Below are positions 1-6,922 of a DNA stretch of 64,000 nucleotides, one piece after another. Source of the stretch: Saprospiraceae bacterium (lineage in GTDB: Bacteria > Bacteroidota > Bacteroidia > Chitinophagales > Saprospiraceae); contig JADJVN010000046.1 of the NCBI GenBank assembly GCA_016710585.1, positions 310,001-374,000 of the forward strand, written 5' to 3'. A model generated the notes under the pieces. The model saw only the letters and a program-made list of their open reading frames with translations. It did not search any database and was not told the DNA's origin. The translations under genes and the position numbers were made by a program. Positions within the stretch are counted from its first letter, which is position 1. Every line of letters begins with the position of its first letter.

Positions 1-1638
1 TTGCGTTGTGAAGGCCTTTACTTTTTCCATTGTTTCGCGCTTATTCAAAAGTGCTTCATCTATTGCAATGAGTAAGCAGTTTACAAAATATGCTGTGAAA
101 TTATCCATAAGCATCTCAGGAGGAACTATCCTGGCGTTTTGTTGGAACACTGCTACCATCCACTTCCAAAACATCGATTTGCCTGTTTGATTTTCTTTTG
201 ACAGTAAGGATAGTATAGGAAGCATTTGTTTAGGTCGAAGATACAGGAGTTGGATATAATCAAAACCCAACTCCCATTCTTGTATCTTCGCTCCTTTATA
301 TACGAACTCCTTTTCTCCAAATATATGCTTGATAAATTGAAATGACACAGGGATATCTTCAAGTGTAGTATTCTGCTTTGCTTTGTGGGTTATCTTCATG
401 TATCGATTATACCAATGAGTTTCAAATCCTTCCTCTGATGATGTAGTTATTTTTTGCTTGTATTCTAAGTGACCAGGCTCGTTAAAAAATCCATGGTAGA
501 ATTCTATATCCTTTAGAATTCTCTCCACTTCAGTTTTATTCCTTGACTTAAACATTTCCTTGATCGATGATAAATCTGTGTCTAGTAAAGTATTTTTTAC
601 AAATGCTGAAGATGTTGGCATAGTGGCATGCATGTAATAGTCTTTCATTATTCGTACAAACTGTGCAGCTTCTCCAGACTTGCGATATACAAGTTCATTT
701 TTATCAAGATCCCAAGAGTAAACTCCGTTACGATAAATAAATTCTTCGAATCCAATATCTTGGCCATACTTATCATAAAACACACTTGCATCTGCTTGTA
801 TTCCAAACAATTCTTGTATCTTATAAAATGGCCATGTAGTAATATCATATCTGCGGATATGATAGGTCTGGCCACTCGAATTATTGAGTTCTCTTTTTAA
901 CTGTTCTACATCTATTTTTGACAAGAGCAAATCATCAAGTCCTTTTGCTGCAGACTCTTCGTGTATGTGTGCGTAGAATAAATTTACTTTCCAATCTCTG
1001 CACAATGATTTGAATAAACTTACTGAGGTATAGAATGAATTTGGTCTTTTATATAAATCTTTTTTTGGTTCCCAATTTATGCGTAAAGTATCTGCATCAG
1101 TGAGCCACATCACGTCCTCAACCTCACAAGTTTCTACTAACAATTTTATGTCATGAAAGACATCTTTTGCATTCTTTTCTTTCCAAACGGTTATACCAGG
1201 AAAACCAATACAAAAAATACCATGTTTACAGGCTACATGAGCTTTTTTGTATCCTTCAGTTATAATCAAACGTTTGATTTTTTTCTTCTCTTTGAATGCT
1301 TTTACAATTTCTTTTGATATCCATGGCCACACTCCTTGATTTTTATGTACAGGTAGATATTTTGGCCCATCTCCTGGATCTTTGAATCTTCGGATTTGTA
1401 TAGGCTGTATAGAGATTTTGGATTTTGCTTCAGATACATCAATCGATCTTATATTGCCATGTATATCCATTACATTAAACAATACATTGTCGTTATCGTC
1501 ATCTTGGAATAAATGCTTTTTATAAGTGTGTGAAGGAACCTCGTCTGGTAGTGGATTGAAGTATCCAAAATCGATCTTTGGATCAAAAGCAATCTCCTTC
1601 ATAACTTCAGCAAAGAAGCTAGTTGTAGAATTAACCAT
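1..1638 (-). CDS. Primase-helicase of a mobile element (DUF3854 toprim + SF3-type helicase), partial
   Basis: The reading frame is open from an ATG at 1638 to base 1 without a stop, giving 546 residues of a longer protein. A toprim-like (DUF3854) half is visible: ITEGYKKA with E128, LTDAD with D181/D183, and KGLDDLL with D235/D236. Further on is a P-loop helicase core: Walker A ENQTGKS (GKS at 486-488) and Walker B LLIAIDEA (D527/E528), as in the DUF5906/SF3 helicases of phages and integrative elements. The family primes and unwinds DNA to start element replication. The Walker A lacks the usual leading glycine. An in-frame TAA at 1672-1674 limits the start. It is the last visible gene of a leftward operon. 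The domain call is from recognised motifs; the C-terminus is outside the window. Confidence 0.82.
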   Translation of the reverse strand, partial: MVNSTTSFFAEVMKEIAFDPKIDFGYFNPLPDEVPSHTYKKHLFQDDDNDNVLFNVMDIHGNIRSIDVSEAKSKISIQPIQIRRFKDPGDGPKYLPVHKNQGVWPWISKEIVKAFKEKKKIKRLIITEGYKKAHVACKHGIFCIGFPGITVWKEKNAKDVFHDIKLLVETCEVEDVMWLTDADTLRINWEPKKDLYKRPNSFYTSVSLFKSLCRDWKVNLFYAHIHEESAAKGLDDLLLSKIDVEQLKRELNNSSGQTYHIRRYDITTWPFYKIQELFGIQADASVFYDKYGQDIGFEEFIYRNGVYSWDLDKNELVYRKSGEAAQFVRIMKDYYMHATMPTSSAFVKNTLLDTDLSSIKEMFKSRNKTEVERILKDIEFYHGFFNEPGHLEYKQKITTSSEEGFETHWYNRYMKITHKAKQNTTLEDIPVSFQFIKHIFGEKEFVYKGAKIQEWELGFDYIQLLYLRPKQMLPILSLLSKENQTGKSMFWKWMVAVFQQNARIVPPEMLMDNFTAYFVNCLLIAIDEALLNKRETMEKVKAFTTQ

Positions 1639-1696
1639 AATAGTAATTTTAAACCTTAAGAAACGACTTGTTTACCTGATAGATTTAAAAGTCTCT

Positions 1697-1849
1697 CTAT
1701 TTTCTGCAGACTTTCTTTATGTCAATTGCAACACCTGTCTTAAGTGTTACTTCACCATCATTGACATGTAGTATTGAATCTATGGCGATGATAAATTGTG
1801 AATCATCTGCAGTTCGTGTAAGTTTGAGAAAAGGAGCATCAAAATTCAT
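1697..1849 (-). CDS. Small unknown protein of the mobile element (50 aa)
   Basis: This 50-residue frame begins MNFDAPFLKLTRTADDSQF and ends IDIKKVCRK. Its middle (FIIAIDSILHVNDGEV) looks like a small beta-strand-rich domain. I do not recognise a family. The start codon is one base from the stop of the upstream gene (TAA at 1851-1853, ATG ending at 1849), the packing expected of a translationally linked operon, and the primase-helicase follows 58 bp later. Support comes from position, sensible amino-acid composition and lack of a better overlapping frame. Function is unknown; co-expression with element replication is inferred. Confidence 0.55.
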   Translation of the reverse strand: MNFDAPFLKLTRTADDSQFIIAIDSILHVNDGEVTLKTGVAIDIKKVCRK

Positions 1850-1850
1850 A

Positions 1851-2099
1851 TTAATTTTTTTCAAATGTTTTAAGATAAAATTTTTTCGTGTTAAGGAGTT
1901 CTGCTAATTGATACATCTTAGCATTAATTAATTTTTCTTTTTCCTTTGGACAAAGTCTTCTAGAATTTTGAATTGCGAAAATGCAATTCTTTGCTTGTGT
2001 GATCTTCCAAGCAAGGTCTACTATTGGTGAATAATGTGACATATTAAAAATTTTAGAGATATCAGAATTTTTAATACTGCCACGCAAATAATAAACCAT
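1851..2099 (-). CDS. Small unknown protein of the mobile element (82 aa)
   Basis: This 82-residue, mostly helical, lysine-rich protein starts MVYYLRGSIKNSDISKIFN. It carries no motif I can name. The N-terminal part (NSDISKIFNMSHYSPIVDLA) could form a short helix-turn-helix, but this is weak. It lies 13 bp downstream of the HTH gene and 1 bp upstream of the 50-residue gene on the same strand, so it is probably the second gene of the leftward element operon. Confidence 0.55.
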   Translation of the reverse strand: MVYYLRGSIKNSDISKIFNMSHYSPIVDLAWKITQAKNCIFAIQNSRRLCPKEKEKLINAKMYQLAELLNTKKFYLKTFEKN

Positions 2100-2112
2100 G
2101 AGAGCTTAGTTT

Positions 2113-2457
2113 TTAAATTAATTCTATTATTTCGCATTTTAAGATTTTGGATATTCCGTGCAAATCATCTAGACTTATATGACTCCTCTGATTACACATC
2201 ATAGTAAATAGTTTCTGGGAGATACCTATGTCGTAGAGCTTATCTAGAAAGAACCCAGGGAGTGGCTTATAGTCTGCTATGTCTGGTCTGTGTTTCCGAA
2301 TATATCCCCAAATGTTGTTTGGATATTTAGGACGAGCTCTTGGTTTTCCTACCATTGGATCATCTTCTATGAGGCCTTTAGTATCCAATAGAGTACCTTT
2401 TAGCTTACTCATTCTCGCGTACCGCCTAGTAGATAAGTTTTTTCTTAAATGTGTCAT
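2113..2457 (-). CDS. Cro/CI-like helix-turn-helix regulator, first gene of the leftward element operon
   Basis: The protein has 114 residues. The basic N-terminus (MTHLRKNLSTRRYARMSKLK) is followed by a proline-rich linker and a C-terminal all-helical segment (FFLDKLYDIGISQKLFTMM, then SLDDLHGISKILKCEIIELI). That segment matches the layout of Cro/C1-type HTH domains, in which the last helices select when an operon is expressed. The start codon immediately follows the operator-like site at 2458-2480. Inferred role: a Cro-like or activator partner of the divergent repressor at 2573. The HTH assignment is from pattern only. Confidence 0.6.
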   Translation of the reverse strand: MTHLRKNLSTRRYARMSKLKGTLLDTKGLIEDDPMVGKPRARPKYPNNIWGYIRKHRPDIADYKPLPGFFLDKLYDIGISQKLFTMMCNQRSHISLDDLHGISKILKCEIIELI

Positions 2458-2480
2458 GTTCTGATTTATAGAACAAATGT
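2458..2480 (-). promoter_or_regulatory. Operator/promoter-like site A in front of the leftward element operon
   Basis: On the + strand the core is GTTCTGATTTATAGAAC (2458-2474), an inverted repeat of GTTCT/AGAAC around 7 bases. Read on the minus strand, TACATTTG (2480-2473, plus one base) matches the Bacteroidota -7 box TAnnTTTG, and the start codon of the HTH gene follows the site directly. It matches site C at 20 of 23 positions and site B, on the other strand, at 18 of 23. A repressor bound here would cover the -7 box and start codon. Confidence 0.6.
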
Positions 2481-2547
2481 ACTATAATCTTAGATAAGTG
2501 ATATATATTTTTATTATATATTTAGTATTTATTTGAATAAGTCCTTG

Positions 2548-2570
2548 ATATTTGTACTCTAAATCACAAA
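2548..2570 (+). promoter_or_regulatory. Operator/promoter-like site B in front of the repressor gene
   Basis: This + strand copy of the site reads ATATTTGTACTC then TAAATCACAAA, ending two bases before the ATG at 2573. It agrees with the minus-strand reading of site A at 18 of 23 positions. Sites A and B therefore form mirrored promoter/leader segments of the two divergent genes. The palindromic core is degraded here compared with A and C, which could mean weaker binding and repressor autoregulation. Confidence 0.5.
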
Positions 2571-2572
2571 AA

Positions 2573-2992
2573 ATGTCCAAAAAAACTAAAATTGATCAAA
2601 AGACAGTTCATTTCCCCAAACTCCATCTTGGTAGAATGGTACAACAAGTAAAGGATGGCGTTGGTATGACGCATGAAACTTTAGGAGAACTTATTGGAAT
2701 AGGTAAAGGTGGTGTGTCTAGTAGACTTCAGAACCCACATTTTGGTGATACATTTGACTTACTGAATGTATCAATTGCTCTGCGGCATGACTTTATTTCA
2801 CCATTAATGAAGATTCTAAGAGATCATAAAATTGAGCCAATTGCCCTAAAAGCTCAAATTGAAAATGATAAATTACTCGAGGAAATTAAAGAATTAAAGG
2901 CCGAATTATTAGAAAAAAAGAAGGAAATTAGTTACCTTCATGAATTCATCGAGCACATGAAATCTTCAAAAAAGACTAATTCCACCGACTAG
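2573..2992 (+). CDS. XRE-type repressor with C-terminal coiled coil
   Basis: The protein has 139 residues from the ATG at 2573; a TTG at 2552 in the same frame would add 7 residues but lies inside site B, so ATG is preferred. A helix-turn-helix lies at about residues 25-65 (MTHETLGELIGIGKGGVSSR), as in XRE/Cro DNA-binding proteins. Residues 90-130 form a charged heptad-like coiled coil (KLLEEIKELKAELLEKKKEI), suited to dimerisation. It is divergent from the element's leftward operon and bracketed by three related operator-like sites, so it is probably the element's maintenance repressor (inferred). The same architecture occurs in many Bacteroidota regulators that are not phage-borne. Confidence 0.7.
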   Translation: MSKKTKIDQKTVHFPKLHLGRMVQQVKDGVGMTHETLGELIGIGKGGVSSRLQNPHFGDTFDLLNVSIALRHDFISPLMKILRDHKIEPIALKAQIENDKLLEEIKELKAELLEKKKEISYLHEFIEHMKSSKKTNSTD

Positions 2993-3005
2993 ACTAAAAT
3001 TTGTT

Positions 3006-3028
3006 GTTCGCATTTATAGAACAAATAT
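3006..3028 (-). promoter_or_regulatory. Operator-like site C just behind the repressor gene
   Basis: The core GTTCGCATTTATAGAAC (3006-3022) differs from the site A core at only 2 of 17 positions and keeps the same 5-7-5 inverted-repeat spacing. It starts 14 bases after the repressor stop codon. In its minus-strand orientation it would point back into the repressor gene, and no start codon follows, so an operator for looping or an antisense promoter are both possible. Confidence 0.5.
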
Positions 3029-3452
3029 CCTGTAATTCAGAACGAGATACAATATAAATTATGGGACAAAAGTATTGTAATTCCAAAAACCAAAATTTTG
3101 TACAAAAAATAGAATCTTAAATTACTTTATCGTAAATTTAAATTTGAAAATTTGGGAAGATTTCACAATTTATAAGAAGTGTTACATGTTAAAGTGATCA
3201 GACAGATGTCTGCTTATTTTTGTGCATTATTTGAAAATCCAAAGTCACAAATTCTATCATATTTATAGCTAATAATCAAATATTGTAAATTAATTACAAA
3301 TTTCAATAAATCTTGCGCTAAAGTTGTTTAATTTGAAAAAAGTTTATCTACCTTCATTTTATTATTAATAAATTTTACTGAACTGGACATTTAGAATAAA
3401 AAATTGGAGAAGATTAAGCATTTAGATAGGATGACTTTTTAGAAATTATATA
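3029..3452. other. 424-bp AT-rich gap, probably containing the right boundary of the mobile element
   Basis: No convincing gene was found here. The longest candidate is a 19-codon frame at 3061. A small inverted repeat (CAGAC-AGAT-GTCTG, 3199-3212) followed by CTTATTTTT could be a weak rightward terminator. The gene type changes across this stretch, from element regulation and replication on the left to chromosomal envelope genes on the right, so an attachment site may lie here. No tRNA gene and no obvious direct repeat with the left side of the window was seen. Confidence 0.45.
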
Positions 3453-5201
3453 TTGAAAAATTTACTCTCACTTAATAAATACTTATATAGATACAAAGGA
3501 ACATTGTTACTTGGAATTGTTTTCATAATTTTTTCTAATATTTTTCGAGTATTTCAACCTCAGGAAATCAGAAAGGCTCTTAATTTAATTATTTATGATG
3601 TCGAACATTCTAATCTTAACAATGAGCTTCTTAGTCATAAATTAATGCACTTTGGATTAATTATTTTGTTTTATGCCTTAGTTATGGGAATCTTTATGTA
3701 TTTTATGCGACAGACAATAATTGTAATGTCACGTAAAATTGAATTTGACCTTCGCAACGATATTTATAATCATTATCTAAGTTTAGATACGGCATTTTTT
3801 AAAAATAATAAGAAGGGAGACCTTATGTCTAGGATTACCGAAGACGTCAATAAAGTTAGAATGTATTTAGGTCCTGTATTATTGTACGGAATAAATTTAA
3901 TTATTTTATTTATTATCGTCATTGCCACGATGTTAAAAGTCAATTTTTGGTTATCAATTTATACATTAGCTCCTCTCCCACTTCTAAGTTATATTATTTA
4001 TTTTGTCAGCAATAAAATAAATAATTCTTCAGCAAGAATCCAAGGCCAACTAAGTAAGTTAACTAACATTTCTCAAGAAGCATTTTCGGGAATTAGAGTG
4101 CTGAAATCAACAGGATTGAATAATAGTTATACTAGTTTTTTTAATATGGAGTCACATAATCAGAAAGAGTATGCTTTGCAATTGGCTCAATTAGATGCTA
4201 TGTTTTTTCCAAGCATGTTCTTTATGATTGGATTAAGTGCATTAATTACTATTTATGTAGGTGGTTTGAGTACTTTTAATGGAGAAGTCACAGCTGGAAA
4301 TATTGTGGAGTTTATTATTTATACAAATATGTTGACTTGGCCTGTTTCAGCTATTGGTTGGTGCGCATCTATGATACAGCAAGCCGAAGCTTCTCAAAAA
4401 AGAATAAATGAATTTTTAAACACGGAAAGGCAATACAAACCAGGGGGTAAGCATATTCCGAATAAAATTAAAGCAATCGAATTCAAAAATGTTTCATTTC
4501 AATATCCTAATGCTCAAAGAAAGATTCTTGACAACATCAGTTTTATTATTAAAGAAAATCAGAAAATAGCTTTTGTTGGATTGACTGGTTCTGGTAAATC
4601 TACAATCATAGATTTATTATTAAAAAATATAGTAGCTACCGAAGGACTTATATATATCAATGGCATCTCAATAAATGATATTGACACTACTGATCTAAGG
4701 GATAAGTTTGCTTATGCTCCTCAAAACACTTTTTTATTTTCAGATACAATTGAAGAGAATCTAAGATTATCAAAACCATACGCTACAAATCAAGAACTAT
4801 ATTTAGCTTGTAAAAAAGCGCAATTTGAAGAAGAAATTGCTCGAATACCTGGTGGCTATTCTGCTGTCTTAGGCGAAAGAGGAGTTAGTCTTTCAGGTGG
4901 TCAAAAGCAACGCTTAGCTTTAGCTAGAGCTTTCTTAAAGCCTAGTAAAATATTAATTCTAGATGATAGTTTATCAGCGCTAGATTCTTATACAGAAGAT
5001 AAAATATTAAAGCAGTTAATGACAGAAAATAATCAAACATTATTAATTGTAACTCACAGACTAGAACAGATACGTGATTTTGACTTAATATATGTTATTC
5101 TTGATGGTAAGATTGTTTCTTCTGGTAGTTATACAAGTTTAAGTAATACTAATTTTTACTTTCAACAATTGTTAAAACATAATTTATATAATTTGAATTA
5201 A
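3453..5201 (+). CDS. ABC exporter, fused membrane and ATPase domains
   Basis: This 582-residue half-transporter has six predicted membrane helices in residues 15-310 and a nucleotide-binding domain in 345-575. The ATPase has Walker A GLTGSGKST (376-384), signature LSGGQ (480-484), Walker B ILILDD ending at D504/D505, and the H-loop THR. It is of the MsbA/MdlB exporter type and should act as a homodimer or heterodimer in the inner membrane; lipid, peptide or drug substrates cannot be told apart. The start is a TTG at 3453, because an in-frame TGA at 3432 excludes earlier starts and the N-terminus matches the family layout. It is followed 10 bp later by the PUR protein. Confidence 0.9.
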   Translation: MKNLLSLNKYLYRYKGTLLLGIVFIIFSNIFRVFQPQEIRKALNLIIYDVEHSNLNNELLSHKLMHFGLIILFYALVMGIFMYFMRQTIIVMSRKIEFDLRNDIYNHYLSLDTAFFKNNKKGDLMSRITEDVNKVRMYLGPVLLYGINLIILFIIVIATMLKVNFWLSIYTLAPLPLLSYIIYFVSNKINNSSARIQGQLSKLTNISQEAFSGIRVLKSTGLNNSYTSFFNMESHNQKEYALQLAQLDAMFFPSMFFMIGLSALITIYVGGLSTFNGEVTAGNIVEFIIYTNMLTWPVSAIGWCASMIQQAEASQKRINEFLNTERQYKPGGKHIPNKIKAIEFKNVSFQYPNAQRKILDNISFIIKENQKIAFVGLTGSGKSTIIDLLLKNIVATEGLIYINGISINDIDTTDLRDKFAYAPQNTFLFSDTIEENLRLSKPYATNQELYLACKKAQFEEEIARIPGGYSAVLGERGVSLSGGQKQRLALARAFLKPSKILILDDSLSALDSYTEDKILKQLMTENNQTLLIVTHRLEQIRDFDLIYVILDGKIVSSGSYTSLSNTNFYFQQLLKHNLYNLN

Positions 5202-5211
5202 TCTTATTTTT

Positions 5212-5490
5212 ATGCATAGTGAATCTATAAATCAAAATGTTTTTTCTAAAAGGATCAATGCAGGTCCAAGGAGAACATATTTCATTGATGTTAAGCAAAC
5301 AAAGTCAAAAGACTACTATCTAGTAATAACAGAAAACACTATAGTCAACACTTCTGATAAGCCTATTCGTCAAAGACTAATGATTTATCCTGAGAATTTT
5401 AATATATTTCAAGGTGCGGTCGACGAAGCAATCCAAAAAGTAAAGACGGAGTTAGATCCTGATTTTAACTACGATGTTTACTCTTCGTAA
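5212..5490 (+). CDS. PUR-alpha-like nucleic-acid-binding protein (DUF3276)
   Basis: The 92-residue protein consists of a single PUR repeat: NAGPRRTYFIDVKQTKSKDY, then LVITE, then RLMIYPENFNIFQGAVDEAI. This pattern is typical of the DUF3276/PUR family found throughout Bacteroidota and spirochaetes, which binds single-stranded nucleic acid. A cytoplasmic RNA- or DNA-binding role is expected, but no specific target is known. The gene ends inside the start of the PAP2 gene (17-bp overlap). Confidence 0.85.
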   Translation: MHSESINQNVFSKRINAGPRRTYFIDVKQTKSKDYYLVITENTIVNTSDKPIRQRLMIYPENFNIFQGAVDEAIQKVKTELDPDFNYDVYSS

Positions 5491-6193
5491 GTACTTTTAT
5501 AACTTGTTTAAAATACGGTTTATTCGTTTTATAATATATATTTATATGTTCTTTGGAAGAATATTTATTCTTAATGCCCAAAGTATAATAGACACTAATA
5601 TAAATTTAGATAAATCAAAAGGATTTCAACAATTTAAACCATTTCTTGGATCTTCAGCATTAATAGGTATAGGTTCACTCACTAGGAGCTTTCAATTCTC
5701 TAGGAAATTAGATTATAAATTTAATGATTTTGTCATAAAGTCAAATATTAAAAAAACTAATTTAGACGATTTTCTCCCCTATTCTCCAATTGTTGCACTT
5801 TACAGCTTAGAAGCATGTGGAATAAAGAGTCGCTCTGGAATCAAAACAATGACTTTAAATTTAGTTTGTTCACAAATTGCCAGTGGCTTATCTGTTTATA
5901 TAATCAAAAACACAGCTCAAATTGAGCGACCTGATAAAAGCAACAAATTATCATTTCCTTCTGGGCATACTTCACTTGCTTTTGTAAGTGCCCAAGTTCT
6001 TATAGAAGAATATGGCCATCACTCCATTTGGATCCCAATTAGTGCTTACACAGTTGCTTCAACTGTTGGAATATTAAGAATTACAAATAATAAACACTGG
6101 CTAACAGACGTCATCACTGGAGCTGGAATTGGGATACTTAGTACAAAAATAGTTTATCATATTAATTTAAAAAATAAGCGAACTAAAGTTTGA
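5474..6193 (+). CDS. PAP2-family membrane phosphatase
   Basis: This 239-residue protein has the three PAP2 signature motifs in order: KNTAQIERP (K-x6-RP), PSGHT, and RITNNKHWLTD (R-x5-H-x3-D). The family removes phosphate from phosphatidic acid, undecaprenyl diphosphate or similar lipids at the membrane. The N-terminus is basic and hydrophobic (FIRFIIYIYMFFGRIFIL) and could be a signal peptide or anchor. The start overlaps the upstream gene and the end overlaps the convergent T9SS-cargo gene by 11 bp. The lipid substrate cannot be deduced. Confidence 0.82.
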   Translation: MFTLRKYFYNLFKIRFIRFIIYIYMFFGRIFILNAQSIIDTNINLDKSKGFQQFKPFLGSSALIGIGSLTRSFQFSRKLDYKFNDFVIKSNIKKTNLDDFLPYSPIVALYSLEACGIKSRSGIKTMTLNLVCSQIASGLSVYIIKNTAQIERPDKSNKLSFPSGHTSLAFVSAQVLIEEYGHHSIWIPISAYTVASTVGILRITNNKHWLTDVITGAGIGILSTKIVYHINLKNKRTKV

Positions 6194-6920
6194 GTATATT
6201 TTTTGAGTACTTAACTGATTTTTGCTTTATTTGAAAATGATAGATCCCAGATTTTAAATGTTTTAAATCTAAAGTTTGATGAAATGTATAATTGTCTATC
6301 ATAACAATATTATTGTAAACATTTTGTCCTAAGGAGTTCAAAATTTCTATTTGGCATGACCCATTTAATGAGCTGTTTATATTAACTTCAATTTGATTAG
6401 AGAAAGGATTGGGCGTAACTTCTACTCTCATTTTATTTTTATCATAAGAAATTGTAGTGTTTAATTTTATTTTTTCTGCAGAAAATTTTACTTCAGAAAA
6501 TCCATAACAGTCACCCTTAAAATTTGTCAGTGAAGTTAGTAATAAAAATTTGGCTTTTGGAATATTAAGATCAATCCAATCATCTCCTTCATAATCATTT
6601 GTTCCTGGCGCTTTGGTTAACACAAAACTATCCGCAATAAACCAATTTTTTCCATCTTCCGAATATTCTATTAAAAGATTTTTCGTTCCCCATTCTAAAT
6701 GCGAAGGATCATTAATATTCCATATTTTAAACTTGTCAATTTTGTACAGTGCATCCAATTCATACATTATCCAATGAGATTTTGATGAGTTTGGTGATAT
6801 GCTTGTTTCACATGAAACCCATGCATCAAACCAATTTGTAGAATGTCTTTCGGGAAAACATTGTCCAAATAAATTTAATGATATACTTAATATAAATATA
6901 GTAATAATACTTTTTTTCAT
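6183..6920 (-). CDS. Secreted discoidin-like protein with T9SS sorting domain
   Basis: The 245-residue protein has a Sec signal peptide (MKKSIITIFILSISLNLFGQ). Residues 25-150 resemble an F5/8 type C (discoidin-like) carbohydrate-binding fold (SHWIMYELDALYKIDKFKIW, then LIEYSEDGKNW). Residues from about 172 match a type A T9SS C-terminal sorting domain (VTPNPFSNQIEVNI, ending SGIYHFQIKQKS and ILKL). It should be exported by T9SS and attached to or released from the surface. It lies 2 bp after the DUF1501 gene, so the three genes 10131-6183 look co-transcribed. Confidence 0.75.
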   Translation of the reverse strand: MKKSIITIFILSISLNLFGQCFPERHSTNWFDAWVSCETSISPNSSKSHWIMYELDALYKIDKFKIWNINDPSHLEWGTKNLLIEYSEDGKNWFIADSFVLTKAPGTNDYEGDDWIDLNIPKAKFLLLTSLTNFKGDCYGFSEVKFSAEKIKLNTTISYDKNKMRVEVTPNPFSNQIEVNINSSLNGSCQIEILNSLGQNVYNNIVMIDNYTFHQTLDLKHLKSGIYHFQIKQKSVKYSKNILKL

Positions 6921-6922
6921 AA

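Noticed and set aside
3061..3120. A 19-codon frame starting ATG GGA CAA AAG behind site C
   Set aside because: Too short, no recognisable composition or neighbour support, and it lies in the presumed element boundary.
3199..3212. CAGACAGATGTCTG as a terminator of the repressor gene
   Set aside because: The stem is only five pairs with a short loop, and it is about 200 bases from the stop codon; only noted as weak.
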